DNA of 64,000 nt from Paenibacillus elgii NBRC 100335 (GTDB lineage: Bacteria > Bacillota > Bacilli > Paenibacillales > NBRC-103111), in contig NZ_BIMB01000033.1 in the NCBI RefSeq assembly GCF_004000865.1, positions 1-64,000 on the forward strand. Direction: 5' to 3'. This document shows, one piece after another, positions 35,144-44,499 of this stretch. The translations under genes were made by a program, and so were the position numbers. How positions within the stretch are numbered: position 1 is the stretch's first letter; the number at the start of each line of letters is the position of its first letter. A model generated the notes under the pieces. The model searched no databases. It saw nothing but the letters and a program-made list of their open reading frames with translations, and had not been told where the DNA came from.

Positions 35144-35968
35144 ATGTCTCTCGCCCCCCCTCGTTCCCGGAACGGCAGGATCAAGATCGATGTACTGATC
35201 CCTGCCATTGATAAAGATCTGGAAACCTTGCCGTTCGTCATTGACGCCATCCGGAAGCAGGTAAAGCATCCGATCGGCAAAATGATGATCGTCTCTCCGG
35301 ATAGTCCGAGAATCAAGGCGCTGTGCGCCAAAAAGAAATGCACTTTCGTACATGAGCGGACGGTGCTGCCGATCACCAAACAACAAATCCGTTACCGTTC
35401 AAAACGATGGGAACGCTCCGGGTGGCTGCTTCAGCAATTGCTTAAGCTGAGCGGCGATCGGCTGGGTTCGAGCCGGTATTTTTTGACGATGGACGCCGAC
35501 ACGGTGCTCATCCGCCCGCACGTATTCCGGCAAAAGGGGAAGCCCGTGTTTTACTGCCGGAGCTGGAGTCATCCCGAATACTTCAGAGTCAGCCGAAAGC
35601 TGCTGGGCCGCAGACGCACCGCCCCCTCGTCGTTCGTCGCGCATTACATGCTGTTCGAGAAAGCGAAGCTGGCCCAGATGAAAAAGCGAATTGAAGCAAG
35701 ACACGGAACGCGCTGGTACCAAGCCGTTCTTCGCAGTATTGACAGGTCGAAGCAGTTCGGCTTCTCGGAATTCGAATTGTACGGTAACTTCGTCTATGCC
35801 GCCAATCCAAGGGGCGTCGTATTCAAACGATGCTTGAACAAAAGCTTGAGCCAAAGCGTGAAGAGCATTTCGGCGAAGCGTATAAAAGCGTTGGCTGGTT
35901 CCTTCAGGTCGCTTTCCTTCCACAAGCGTAGAGGGTACTCACTCAAACCGAAGGAGCTGAAGAAATGA
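35144..35968 (+). CDS. DUF6492-like glycosyltransferase-related protein
   Basis: 274 aa, no TM. The N-terminus (IKIDVLIPAIDKDLETLPFVI) resembles a GT-A Rossmann start. A metal-binding DxD-like motif appears in FLTMDADTVLIRP near residue 118. The C-terminal third is very basic. It overlaps the following glycosyltransferase gene by 4 nt, so they are one operon, and the pair may make or decorate a surface glycan. GGAGATGAAGAG precedes the ATG. Assignment to DUF6492 rests on the overall pattern. Confidence 0.75.
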   Translation: MSLAPPRSRNGRIKIDVLIPAIDKDLETLPFVIDAIRKQVKHPIGKMMIVSPDSPRIKALCAKKKCTFVHERTVLPITKQQIRYRSKRWERSGWLLQQLLKLSGDRLGSSRYFLTMDADTVLIRPHVFRQKGKPVFYCRSWSHPEYFRVSRKLLGRRRTAPSSFVAHYMLFEKAKLAQMKKRIEARHGTRWYQAVLRSIDRSKQFGFSEFELYGNFVYAANPRGVVFKRCLNKSLSQSVKSISAKRIKALAGSFRSLSFHKRRGYSLKPKELKK

Positions 35969-37131
35969 CATCGTATCAGGTCACATGGAAGGGTCCTGTC
36001 AGAAGGCACAGTGGGATCGGAAGAGCCAGCCGGGAATATGCGCTTGCCTTAAGCCGGCAAGGAGTGGACGTCAAGGTTGAGGTGGAAAAGTCTAGGGATA
36101 AGAAGCCGGCGGCAGGCGGCGCCTTGGGGCGTCTGCTTCGCAAGCCATATGCCGCAGGCAAACGCAAAATTTTGATTTACCATTATTTCCCGTATATGAT
36201 ACGCATGCGGAAGGAACGCCAAAAATACGACCATATCATATTGAATACCGTCTGGGAGACAACGCGCGTGCCCCGGAAATGGTTCCCGAATCTTAACCGC
36301 TTCGACGCCATACTCGTTCCCTCCCGGCATAACAAAGCCGCCCTGCTCCGCAGCGGGGTGAAGGTGCCGGTCTATATCGTGCCGCATGGAGTCAACACCA
36401 AGCAATTTACGCCACGGAACAAGAAGCTGGCAGTAAAGGGGACGGCCGGAAGGTTTGTTTTCGTATCCGTCTTCGGCTTCCAGCACCGCAAAAATCCGGA
36501 GGGCTTGCTAAGAGCGTACTGGGAAGAATTTGGCCCGTCCGAGAAGGTCGCGTTGGTGATCAAGACGAACGGATACGGTTCCGGGCAAACCGAGAAGTGG
36601 ATCAGAAATAAAATCAACGGGTACAAAAAGAGGCTCGGGTTTCGGAAAACGGCCCCGGTGATCTTAATCTCCAGCCGTATGCCGGAGCATCGGCTGAAGG
36701 GACTGTATACACTCGGTTCCGCGTTCGTGCTTCCGACGAGGGGAGAAGGGGTCGGACTGCCGTTTCTCGAATCGCTGGCAAGCGGCGTTCCGGTCATCAC
36801 AACGGGCTGGGGCGGACATATGGATTTCGTCACGCGCCGCAATTCGTTCCTGGTCAAGTACCGGCTGCAAAACCCGGCCGTCAGCATGCGAAGCAAGCAT
36901 TCGATCTCAAGCCTTTTCCGCGGTTTTTTTGCGCAAAAGGGACAGCTCTGGGCCGAGCCGGATATCGGCAGCTTGAAGAGGCAGATGAGAACTGCTTTTC
37001 AGCAGCGCGCGGTTTGTCAAAAGAAAGGAAGACAAGGCAGGCGGGACGTGATGAAGTTCACGTGGAACCGTGCCGGAGCTGGTATGAAGCGGGCGGTGGA
37101 GCGAACGATCCGAAAAAAAGGCCGCCGATAA
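35965..37131 (+). CDS. Glycosyltransferase family 1/4 (GT-B)
   Basis: 388 aa. GT-B fold: an N-terminal acceptor domain beginning VTWKGPVRRHSGIGRASREY with the glycine-rich loop, then a C-terminal donor domain with FVFVSVFGFQHRKNPEGLL and the nucleotide-sugar motif LPTRGEGVGLPFLESLASGV (the E-x7-E region), then GGHMDFV. It transfers a sugar from an NDP-sugar to an unknown acceptor. The ATGA overlap with the previous gene shows coupling. The C-terminus is Lys/Arg-rich. A strong terminator follows. Confidence 0.9.
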   Translation: MTSYQVTWKGPVRRHSGIGRASREYALALSRQGVDVKVEVEKSRDKKPAAGGALGRLLRKPYAAGKRKILIYHYFPYMIRMRKERQKYDHIILNTVWETTRVPRKWFPNLNRFDAILVPSRHNKAALLRSGVKVPVYIVPHGVNTKQFTPRNKKLAVKGTAGRFVFVSVFGFQHRKNPEGLLRAYWEEFGPSEKVALVIKTNGYGSGQTEKWIRNKINGYKKRLGFRKTAPVILISSRMPEHRLKGLYTLGSAFVLPTRGEGVGLPFLESLASGVPVITTGWGGHMDFVTRRNSFLVKYRLQNPAVSMRSKHSISSLFRGFFAQKGQLWAEPDIGSLKRQMRTAFQQRAVCQKKGRQGRRDVMKFTWNRAGAGMKRAVERTIRKKGRR

Positions 37132-37165
37132 CCATCGTGCTTGCGGCCCGCAGGCTGGAAAAAGA

Positions 37166-37205
37166 ACAGAGCCCCTTTGCCTGAATGCAGGCGAAGGGGC
37201 TCTGT
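37166..37205. terminator. Hairpin terminator between convergent genes
   Basis: ACAGAGCCCCTTTGCCTG pairs with CAGGCGAAGGGGCTCTGT around AATG (one mismatch). No T-run on the plus side (GCG follows), but on the minus side it is followed by TTCTTTTT, so it mainly terminates the leftward S8 protease gene. Confidence 0.85.
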
Positions 37206-37220
37206 GCGTAAGAAAGGCTC

Positions 37221-40200
37221 TTAGTTAATCAAGCTGCCGTTCTGCAGCAAATTATACAGGACGGTTGCGGCAGCTTCGCGGGTCGTCGGGTCGGCCGGAT
37301 GGAAGTGCGGCGTTCCGTCGATCTCATCGCCGCTCATCAGTCCGCTTTTTGTAACCGCGTCGATGCTGTTCATGGCGTACTCGGCAAATTCGGAAGCATC
37401 CGCATACGGCTTGTGCGAAGGATTGCTCTTCGACGTAAGCTGGATCAGGGAGGAGGCCCGGGACAGCATTACAGCCAAGTCTTGGCGGCTGATGCTGGCA
37501 TGCGGAGCGAACCGCCCTTCTTCGACGCCGTTCACAAGACCTGCTTCATAGGCGGCGGCAATATCGTCAGCAAACCAGTCGGAGGCGCTCACGTCCTGGA
37601 ACGGAGCTTTCGAGCCGGCATGCAGACCGAGCGCACGGACCAGCATGGCCGAGAATTGCGCGCGGGTTACCTGTTCTTTCGGCGAGAACGCCGAAGCCGA
37701 GGTTCCGTTCAGCAGCAGCCTGTTAGCCAAGGCCTGAATGTGCGATTGCGCCCAAGACGAGTCGATGTCCGTAAACGAGATCGCGCGAGTTGCGGCCGCA
37801 TAGGTCGAGATGCCCGGACGGTTGACGGTTACGGTGCGTGTGCCGTCCTTGTTCAGAGCGACGCTCGCCGGAACGGCATATACCTTTCCGTTATCGATAT
37901 ACAAGACGCCCAGCGCGTTAGCGTCGGTATTGCCGCTCACGATAAAGGAGCTTTTCAGGAAATCGCGGTTGGATACGGCAAGCGGCTGCGTATCGCTGCC
38001 GTTCACTGTGTTCACGGCAAAGGAAACCGGCGTACCGGTCACTTTGGCTCCCGGGAATCCGTCAGCGAATGCCGCTGCGCGGTCCGTGTCATACCGGACA
38101 GCCACGTTCAGTCCTGCTGCCGCCGGTACGCGCTTCAATACCGAAACGGGGAGCGCAATCGACGCATTTCCGTTGCTGACGACAACGGAGTTTTGCTCGC
38201 CCGACGCTTTCAACGTATTCACTTGATCCGGCGTCAGCTTAACGATTACTTGTTGGGACGCCGTGGCATAGACGGAGACGACCACGGCAATCGGCGTGCC
38301 GGATTCCGTTTTTAAAGCGGCTTTCAGGTCTGCGTCCGCAATGGTCGCCGTCAGCGTATTGCCGTCCGTCGTTACCGTCCGTTTCAGCGAAGCGGAGGTT
38401 TGTCCTTGATTCACGACCGTATCGACGGAAGGATTGCTGCCGGACTGTTCCGTGCTGCCGCTGACAGATCCGCCATAATAGAAGCCGCCGCCGCTGTTGT
38501 TAATCGGCGTGCTGCTGTCGTCCGTGTTGCTAAAACGGAGCGTCTTCCAGGCGACATATTGAATAAGTTCGTTGTTGACGTCTCGTTTCGGCTGTCCCTT
38601 CGCATCCAGGATGAGAGCGCGGACCATGAGTTTATACGTGCCTTCCTTTAGGCGCTGAACGATCGGCTTTCCGTTGCCATCCACTTTATCGTTAATATAA
38701 GTGCCGTCGACGTTCTGGAACGTATAGGTCCCCGGAGCAAGCAATTGCGGTTTCCCGCTTGCGTCTTGCTTCAGAATTTGTCCCATGGTGCCGACGTATT
38801 TGTCATCCACGCCGTAAACGTTCAGATCCAAATAGTTCGCGTCTTTCGCCGTCAGGGTCACGGAGACGTCCGTCGACTTGCTTGGCGTAATGACGGTTCG
38901 GCTCAGCGTCACGTCCTGCAGCCCGAAGCCGTTGTCCGGCCGTTTTGTGCCGACATGCACGACGAACGGCAGGTGCAGCGAAGGCAGTCCGGCGCTTTCC
39001 AGCAGTACTTCTCCTTCATACACGCCATCTGCGGCTGTAGCCTTAGGCGCTACGGAAAGGGAGAACTTCTGTGTCGACTTGGCTCCGGCGGACACCGTAT
39101 TGCCGCTGCCGAGACCTTCCAGCGTCGCGACGATGTTGTTCACGTCAGGCGTCGTCACCGGGTTGTTCGGATCGGAAGTGACGTTCGGATGCAGCTTCAC
39201 GGACGCCTTGTACGTTACCGCTTTGTCCGAAGTGTTCTTGAGCTGGAGTTGCTCTTTCTTCGCATTGCTTCCGGCAGCCATCAGCCCGAAGCTGGCGCTG
39301 CTGCCATAGTTGACGACCTCTTGCGTGTTCAGATTCTTGTCGAGAATAGTGATCTGATCCACCGTCTGGAGCACGGCCGGCGTATAGACCGCTTGGGACA
39401 CATTGATGCGGCCTGCACCTTGAGAATATACATCGTATGGCGTTTCCTTAGAGTCTTTGATCCCGTCCGCGGTATTGGCCATCGCCGCGCGAATATCGAA
39501 CGGCGTCCAATCCGGGTGCTGCTGCTTCAGAAGCAGGGCGACGCCCGCTACGTGCGGAGTGGCCATGCTGGTTCCGCTGCTCCGCTTGTACGCTTGCGCG
39601 TAAGAGGCGCCGGGAATGCTTTTGCCATAGGCCGGATAAGTTGACAGCACGTTCACGCCTGGCGCGCTAATATCCGGCTTAATGCTCAGCTTATCGTCCG
39701 ACAGAGGACCGCGGGAGCTGAATGTTGCCATCGTGTCGCCCTTATCGATCGTTTGCGGATAGCTTGAGCCGAACGTCATGCGGAACGGCTTGTCCGGATT
39801 GGCCAACACGGCAGTGGCCAATGCGCGTCCCTGCTGACCGGACATGTCGAAGGCAGGAATATATTCGAAGTCGTCCCCAATGAAGGAGTCGATATGCCCG
39901 TCCCGTCCGTTTATGTTGGGGGAGAGATCCGGTATGTCCTTGCCATTGGCATCTTTCTTGACATTGCCGTTAAAAATCACGATGGCTTTGGCTCCGCCCT
40001 TTTTCGCATTTTTAATTTTGTCTACGAAGGCCAGCGAACCGCGCGATACGAAGGCGATCTTGCCTTTCACTTTATCGTTTGCGAAATCTTCTTCTTGCCC
40101 AAGCCCGGCATATACGGCTTCGACGGGGGTCGTCCCGAGGAGCGTTTTAAAGTCCTCCTGCCCGGTCTTCCAGGCCATGACGTTCAACGGATAATAAACG

Positions 40201-41420
40201 GCTTCGTACACGGAGCTGGTAACCGAAGCCTGATACCGGTTGGACGGGCTGGTCACCGCGCCGACGGAGATCGCAAGCTGCGAAGAAGCCGGGGAACCCA
40301 TGGAGTAGAAGTACGGCCCTTTATCTCCCGCATTGCCGCTGGCCACAACGGCGACGATGCCGCCGAGCACGGCATTGTTGATTGCGATCGAATCCGGGGA
40401 GTTCGGGTCCTTCTCCTCGTCCGAGCCCAGCGACAGGTTGATCACGTCCATTTTGTCCTTAACCGCGCGCTCGATTCCGTCGATCACCTGAGCCGAAGAG
40501 CCGGAGGATCTGCCGGTTTTGGGGTCGCGGGCCAGCACTTTGTAGACGTAGAGGTCCGCTTCGTAGGCCACGCCTTTTTGGACGATATCGGTGTTCGTAT
40601 TCTTGGCCCGGCCGGCGATTGTACCGGATACGTGCGTGCCGTGAGACGTGCCATCAAAGCCTTTTCCAAACGGGTCTTGAGCCTTCGGAATGGGCGGTTC
40701 CTCATAAGGATCGGGCGTATTGAACGATGAGTTGTACCCGCCTTTATAGGCGTCCTTCAAATCCGGGTGCAAATAATCGACGCCGCTGTCGATGACGCCG
40801 ACCTTCAAGCCTTTGCCGGTCAAGCCCTTGGCCCAAGCATCCTGGGCTCCGATTTGCTTGATCGGTGCAACATCGTAGCTGCCGGTCACGGCATCGACCG
40901 GCTGCGGAGCTTCGACGGGCAAAGCATAATAGGTCCGGTTCTCGTGAATCGACTTGACGCCGGGGATGGCGGCCAGCTCGGGAATCTGGTTAGCCGGCAG
41001 CGTAAGTTCCATGCCGTTCAGCACGGTGTTGTATTGGTAATTGACTTTCAAATCGATGCCTTCGGATTTCGCCAAGCTGATCATGGACGATTGTTCGCGA
41101 ATGATAGCGCTTTCTACGGACTCCACAGAAAGCTGCTGCTGGCCCAGCTCGGCAGCGTATTTTCCGACGGAAACCGGCTGTCCGCTCAGTTGGACGATGA
41201 CGTTCACCTTGTTCGTGGAGGTGGTGTCCAGCTTGTCGGAAATAAAGGCAGTGGCATTCGGATGAAAAGAAAGAGTGCGGATGATTTGGGCATCGACGAT
41301 GCCGGACGGGGTGCCCGATACCGATGTCAAAGGCGCTGCCTGTGCAACGCTTTGCATCATTAAACCTGCGGTTAATAGAGTAGACAGCAGTGAGAGACGC
41401 GAAAACTTTGCTCTTCTCAT
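37221..41420 (-). CDS. SLH-anchored Vpr-type subtilisin-like serine protease
   Basis: 1399 aa, secreted. In order: signal peptide (to about 29), inhibitor-I9-like propeptide region (about 55-165), S8 catalytic domain with Asp211 (IDSGVDYLHPDL), His260 (SHGTHVSG) and Ser618 (SGTSMATPHVAG), and a PA insert between His and Ser (about 405-510). Then several beta domains follow, a glycine-rich spot GGGFYYGGS near 990, and three SLH domains in the last 190 residues (FTDIDSSWAQSHIQAL; FQDVSASDWFADDI; PYADASEFAEYAM). The SLH set binds pyruvylated wall polymer. The ATG at 41420 has AAAAGGAG. It is a surface-attached protease; substrate unknown. Confidence 0.95.
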   Translation of the reverse strand: MRRAKFSRLSLLSTLLTAGLMMQSVAQAAPLTSVSGTPSGIVDAQIIRTLSFHPNATAFISDKLDTTSTNKVNVIVQLSGQPVSVGKYAAELGQQQLSVESVESAIIREQSSMISLAKSEGIDLKVNYQYNTVLNGMELTLPANQIPELAAIPGVKSIHENRTYYALPVEAPQPVDAVTGSYDVAPIKQIGAQDAWAKGLTGKGLKVGVIDSGVDYLHPDLKDAYKGGYNSSFNTPDPYEEPPIPKAQDPFGKGFDGTSHGTHVSGTIAGRAKNTNTDIVQKGVAYEADLYVYKVLARDPKTGRSSGSSAQVIDGIERAVKDKMDVINLSLGSDEEKDPNSPDSIAINNAVLGGIVAVVASGNAGDKGPYFYSMGSPASSQLAISVGAVTSPSNRYQASVTSSVYEAVYYPLNVMAWKTGQEDFKTLLGTTPVEAVYAGLGQEEDFANDKVKGKIAFVSRGSLAFVDKIKNAKKGGAKAIVIFNGNVKKDANGKDIPDLSPNINGRDGHIDSFIGDDFEYIPAFDMSGQQGRALATAVLANPDKPFRMTFGSSYPQTIDKGDTMATFSSRGPLSDDKLSIKPDISAPGVNVLSTYPAYGKSIPGASYAQAYKRSSGTSMATPHVAGVALLLKQQHPDWTPFDIRAAMANTADGIKDSKETPYDVYSQGAGRINVSQAVYTPAVLQTVDQITILDKNLNTQEVVNYGSSASFGLMAAGSNAKKEQLQLKNTSDKAVTYKASVKLHPNVTSDPNNPVTTPDVNNIVATLEGLGSGNTVSAGAKSTQKFSLSVAPKATAADGVYEGEVLLESAGLPSLHLPFVVHVGTKRPDNGFGLQDVTLSRTVITPSKSTDVSVTLTAKDANYLDLNVYGVDDKYVGTMGQILKQDASGKPQLLAPGTYTFQNVDGTYINDKVDGNGKPIVQRLKEGTYKLMVRALILDAKGQPKRDVNNELIQYVAWKTLRFSNTDDSSTPINNSGGGFYYGGSVSGSTEQSGSNPSVDTVVNQGQTSASLKRTVTTDGNTLTATIADADLKAALKTESGTPIAVVVSVYATASQQVIVKLTPDQVNTLKASGEQNSVVVSNGNASIALPVSVLKRVPAAAGLNVAVRYDTDRAAAFADGFPGAKVTGTPVSFAVNTVNGSDTQPLAVSNRDFLKSSFIVSGNTDANALGVLYIDNGKVYAVPASVALNKDGTRTVTVNRPGISTYAAATRAISFTDIDSSWAQSHIQALANRLLLNGTSASAFSPKEQVTRAQFSAMLVRALGLHAGSKAPFQDVSASDWFADDIAAAYEAGLVNGVEEGRFAPHASISRQDLAVMLSRASSLIQLTSKSNPSHKPYADASEFAEYAMNSIDAVTKSGLMSGDEIDGTPHFHPADPTTREAAATVLYNLLQNGSLIN

Positions 41421-41611
41421 ATCAAAACTCCTTTTCACTGTGATTTTGAGAGACGAAGTAAATCGTCACCCCCGATTCTCTTTGTGTTTACAGCATTTAC
41501 AAGAATTTATTGTATCACCTATTTCAAATATATACCATATATTATAGTAAAATCTTCTAATAGAAATGTATTGAATTCGATAGATTTATTTGAATTCGGG
41601 ATAAAAAGGCG

Positions 41612-41640
41612 TTGACTATTAAGTTAACTTGAGTTAATTT
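41612..41640 (+). promoter_or_regulatory. Promoter and likely operator of the TetR-DUF4188 operon
   Basis: TTGACT at 41612-41617, a 17-bp spacer and TAATTT at 41635-41640. The spacer contains the perfect palindrome AAGTTAACTT (41621-41630), extended by GAGTTAA, a plausible site for the TetR-family product encoded downstream. Confidence 0.6.
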
Positions 41641-41694
41641 ATTTATTAGAGTTCATAATTGAGTGAAAGTAAACCATGTGAGGTGATTCCGGCT

Positions 41695-42351
41695 ATGGAC
41701 GCACAATCGATCCCGCTGCGGGAGCTTAAAAAAGCGCGGACCAAGCTGGCGCTGTACGAAGCGAGCTTGGAGCTGATCGGCGAACGCTCGTTCCGCGAGC
41801 TGCTGGTAGACGATATTTGCCGCAAGGCGGAAGTGTCGAAGGTGACGTTTTTCAAGTTTTTCCGGCAAAAGGAAGACGTGCTGGTCTACTTCATGCGGGT
41901 ATGGCTGACTTGGCGGCGGATCGAGCTGGCGGAGCGTCCGCTGCGGGGAATGGCGGCCATCCGGCATATGCTCGGGAAGGTCGTCGAAGAGGCGGAAACG
42001 AAGCCGGGCTTGATGCTGAGCCTGATCGGTTTTTTGTCGGAAATGAAGATGCATCCGTGCATGCCGGAGCTAAGTGCGGCGGAAGTCCGCTTGCTGTTCC
42101 CGGGCCATGAGGAGCTGGGGGCGCAGGAGCCGGATTTGCATCAGGAATTTACGAAACGGATGCAAGAAGCGGCCGAGGACGGGGAACTGCGTGCGGGAGT
42201 ATCCGCGGAATCGGCGGTAGTACTGCTGCATACGATTTTTTACGGGGCTTATTTGACGGGCCATTTGTACGGAAATCCGGATTTGATGGGAGTCTACGAT
42301 ATGCATTTGGAGGTGCTCGGCAACGTCCGGGAGAAGGGAGATCAGGTATGA
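41695..42351 (+). CDS. TetR/AcrR-family transcriptional regulator
   Basis: 218 aa. An N-terminal TetR HTH (about 10-60) has [20 protein letters not shown] then [15 protein letters not shown], followed by an all-helical ligand domain. The ATG at 41695 with GAGGTGATTC is preferred over an in-frame GTG at 41659. It overlaps the DUF4188 gene by 4 nt, so it very likely represses its own operon from the palindrome in the promoter. The ligand is unknown. Confidence 0.9.
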   Translation: MDAQSIPLRELKKARTKLALYEASLELIGERSFRELLVDDICRKAEVSKVTFFKFFRQKEDVLVYFMRVWLTWRRIELAERPLRGMAAIRHMLGKVVEEAETKPGLMLSLIGFLSEMKMHPCMPELSAAEVRLLFPGHEELGAQEPDLHQEFTKRMQEAAEDGELRAGVSAESAVVLLHTIFYGAYLTGHLYGNPDLMGVYDMHLEVLGNVREKGDQV

Positions 42352-42860
42352 GTGGAGTGGTAAAAGGCCGTTATACGGCCGAGATCGATGGGGATTTCGT
42401 CGTTTTCCAGATCGGAATGAGGATCAACAAGCTATGGGCGGTTCACAAGTGGCTTCCGGTATTCAAGGCAATGCCGCCGATGATCCGGGAGCTGTACGAG
42501 AACCCGGAGCTCGGGTTCCTGCACGCCAATTACTATATGACGCTGCGGGGGCCGGTCATCCTGCAATATTGGCGCTCGTTCGAGCATTTGGAGCGGTATG
42601 CGCGGCACGGCGCGGTGCATTTGCAAGCCTGGCGCGAGTTCAATCGGAAGGTGGCGGCAAGCGGTGCCGTCGGCATATTTCACGAGACGTTTATCGTCCA
42701 GCAGGGACAATACGAATGCTTGTACCATAACATACCCGTCTTCGGGCTGGCGAAGGCCGGCCGGCACGTGCCCGCCACCGGACGCCGCGAAACCGCTGCG
42801 CGCCGGCTCGGACGGGATAGCGATCCGGCCGTACCGACGCCTCCGGCGACGTCCATGTAG
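42348..42860 (+). CDS. DUF4188 domain-containing protein
   Basis: 170 aa. DUF4188 spans residues about 5-130 ([69 protein letters not shown]). The family is a dimeric alpha+beta-barrel-like group related to haem-degrading or antibiotic-biosynthesis monooxygenases. The last 40 residues are Arg/Ala/Pro-rich and not part of the domain. Coupled to the TetR gene by ATGA overlap, so it is probably induced by the TetR ligand. Activity unproven. Confidence 0.85.
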   Translation: MSGVVKGRYTAEIDGDFVVFQIGMRINKLWAVHKWLPVFKAMPPMIRELYENPELGFLHANYYMTLRGPVILQYWRSFEHLERYARHGAVHLQAWREFNRKVAASGAVGIFHETFIVQQGQYECLYHNIPVFGLAKAGRHVPATGRRETAARRLGRDSDPAVPTPPATSM

Positions 42861-42870
42861 AAGCAGCGCA

Positions 42871-42914
42871 AACAAGCACCTCGGCCAAGGAACGGCTTGG
42901 CAGGTGCTTGTTCA
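42871..42914 (+). terminator. Terminator-like hairpin after the DUF4188 gene
   Basis: AACAAGCACCT / AGGTGCTTGTT outer stem with inner GCCAAG / CTTGGC. The T-run is nearly absent, so strength is uncertain. Confidence 0.6.
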
Positions 42915-42960
42915 GGCGGGGGGCTAAGCCGCGGTCCAGTCCGCTCCGGAGGAGGCTCCC

Positions 42961-43479
42961 CTAGACAAACGGATAGGCATAGTTCTGCGGCGCTTCGAAG
43001 AAATGGCTGACGTTGACCAACTGGCCCGGATCGAAGCTTATACGGACAGGGCCCTCGGCATGAATGTCGAGCTCGCAGTAACCATGAGGCCAATCCAATA
43101 TCCCCGTCAGCCGATACACATACGGGCTGTGGGCGGTTTTTCCCGGAATGGCCCATTCTTTCGCCAAGGAAACCTTGCTCCCGTCGGAGGTTCGGACAAA
43201 ATCGTTGTTTTGCTCCAACGAATGATACAGAACGGTCGAAACGCTTACTTTCGACACCTGATGGAACTCGATCTTCGCCATACCGGCCAAATAAAAATGA
43301 CTGCCCTCGTCCGGCTTAAAGATTCGATTCCGGACGCACCAGTCTTTGCTCACATCTATGCCCCAGGCGCCGATGCGTAGGGTGTCTTCCGTAAGCGGAA
43401 CGCTGTTGAAAAAAAGATGCGACTCCCGAAAACCGATCGGTTTAAAAGAGTCGTTTGTAATATTGCCCTCAAATATCAT
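42961..43479 (-). CDS. Uncharacterised soluble protein
   Basis: 172 aa. No signal, TM or recognised domain. It looks all-beta, with alternating hydrophobic strands (FEGNITNDSFKPIGFRESHL, SHFYLAGMAKIEF, GPVRISFDPGQLVNV). The ATG at 43479 is chosen because GGAAGGA lies upstream; a 6-codon longer frame lacks a ribosome site. It stands alone between the TetR operon (convergent) and sda on the same strand. Codon use matches its neighbours. Function unknown. Confidence 0.7.
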   Translation of the reverse strand: MIFEGNITNDSFKPIGFRESHLFFNSVPLTEDTLRIGAWGIDVSKDWCVRNRIFKPDEGSHFYLAGMAKIEFHQVSKVSVSTVLYHSLEQNNDFVRTSDGSKVSLAKEWAIPGKTAHSPYVYRLTGILDWPHGYCELDIHAEGPVRISFDPGQLVNVSHFFEAPQNYAYPFV

Positions 43480-43568
43480 ACCCAGTAGTCCTTCCATAGC
43501 AGAATCTAGTTTTTTTATTCGCTGCTGAACGGCAGCTCAAGCTCTTGCTTCTCCCCTCTCTCCGGAAC

Positions 43569-43736
43569 TTATTTCCCGGAAAGAACGAACCAGGTCCGGC
43601 GAAAAACCGGATCGTCCAATCGCCGATGAATTTCATTAAGCAGCAAACGAATAAATTTCGGATCAAGCTGAAGCCGGATCGCGTCGGAGTAGCAGTCCAA
43701 GAGCCAATCGTCTTTAAGAGAACGCATGCTTGCCAT
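43569..43736 (-). CDS. sda: Sporulation histidine kinase inhibitor Sda, copy 1
   Basis: 55 aa. Helical-hairpin protein resembling Sda: MRSLKDDWLLDCYSDAIRL, then QLDPKFIRLLLNEIHRR, followed by a short tail (FRRTWFVLSGK). Sda binds the dimerisation domain of KinA-type kinases and blocks Spo0A activation when replication is disturbed. Start: an ATG five bases after GGAGG gives MASMRSL; a second in-frame ATG lies 9 bases on. A second paralog lies at 49152-49361 with an alignable upstream region. Confidence 0.85.
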   Translation of the reverse strand: MASMRSLKDDWLLDCYSDAIRLQLDPKFIRLLLNEIHRRLDDPVFRRTWFVLSGK

Positions 43737-43758
43737 ACTTGCCTCCACTCAAATTCAT

Positions 43759-43816
43759 TTCCATATTTATACTAAAATGATAGTATTAGTTGATCGCGTG
43801 TGCATCACATTTTGTT
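43759..43816 (-). promoter_or_regulatory. Conserved 58-bp region upstream of sda copy 1
   Basis: Aligns without gaps to 49421-49478 upstream of the second sda: about 42 of 58 positions agree. On the plus strand the most constant blocks are TTCCATA, TAAAAT, TAGTATT and GCATCACATTTTGTT. On the coding strand this ends in an AT-rich -10-like stretch. It probably contains the promoter and a shared regulator site. Confidence 0.65.
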
Positions 43817-43989
43817 TTTCGTCCGATAGCAAATAGGATTGCAATATATGGAAAACGAACGCAAAAATCGGCCCGAGTACCACGGCGCTCAGAGAAACGT
43901 AAAGCGGCTGATCAGCGCGCAAGCGTGACGTCATCCTCGTAATTGGATCTTGACAATCTCTATGACCCGAAGTACAATCCATCTGTAAT

Positions 43990-44140
43990 GAAGAAGTCCT
44001 CGTTAGGTGAGGCTCCTATACAAACATAGGCCACTGCCCAGAAATATCGAAAGATGCCCATGGGTAGAACAGGAACTGCCGGATTAAGGCTTTTCTTAAG
44101 GTGGCTAAGAGCGCCGCTCTTTACGTTGTATAGTGCCAAA
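43990..44140 (+). ncRNA. M-box (ykoK) magnesium riboswitch
   Basis: Signature blocks in order: CTCGTTAGGTGAGGCTCCTA, ACATAGGCCACTGCCCAGAA, ATGCCCATGGGTAGAACAGG, AACTGCCGGATTAAGGC and TTAAGGTGGCTAAGAGCGCC. The M-box folds with Mg2+ and then permits a terminator to form. It lies upstream of the MgtC/SapB and MgtE-like genes, which should therefore be expressed when magnesium is low. Confidence 0.95.
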
Positions 44141-44183
44141 ACTCGACCAGGGGGAGCGGAAGCGTCGTCGTGCGCCTTTTTTT

Positions 44184-44214
44184 AAGCCCTCCAGGTTTAC
44201 TGGGGGGCTTTTCG
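44184..44214 (+). terminator. Terminator of the M-box expression platform
   Basis: AAGCCCTCCA pairs with TGGGGGGCTT (9 of 10) around a 7-nt loop, followed by TTCG. It comes right after a run of seven Ts (44177-44183) that may belong to an overlapping alternative hairpin. Confidence 0.8.
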
Positions 44215-44435
44215 ATTTTGATGCCAAAAAGGGGGGACAGCCAAATGGACAGTTATGCGAGTCGAAACTTACTTCACGTTCATCATCATTATAGTGTAAA
44301 CCAAAGAGAACGCGATGTTCGCTTGTCCGTCTCATGCGTCCCCTTGCTGCGGTGCCCGTCGGCTTATTGCCGAACGGGTTGTTCGGCAAGCTTATTTGAC
44401 ATGTGAGCCGGACCATGGAACAGATGCATAGCGAC

Positions 44436-44468
44436 AAGCTCTCTCTTTGCGGGGGAGCTTTTTTTATT
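44436..44468 (+). terminator. Second attenuator-like hairpin in the leader before the MgtC/SapB gene
   Basis: AAGCTCTC pairs with GGGAGCTT (one G-U) and is followed by TTTTTTTATTTTT; 32 bp before the start codon. The 220 bases between the two hairpins (44215-44435) hold inverted arms TTGCCGAAC and GTTCGGCAA at about 44365-44391 but no riboswitch class I recognise. Confidence 0.7.
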
Positions 44469-44499
44469 TTTGGATTTTATGGCTGAAGAGGTGATAAAG

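Noticed and set aside
37299-40730. Several plus-strand frames of 200-340 codons opposite the S8 protease
   Set aside because: Shadows of the minus-strand protease, whose domains and catalytic residues are unmistakable.
44105-44437. 110-codon minus-strand frame across the magnesium leader
   Set aside because: It runs antisense through the M-box and its terminator, is low in coding character and lacks a ribosome site.
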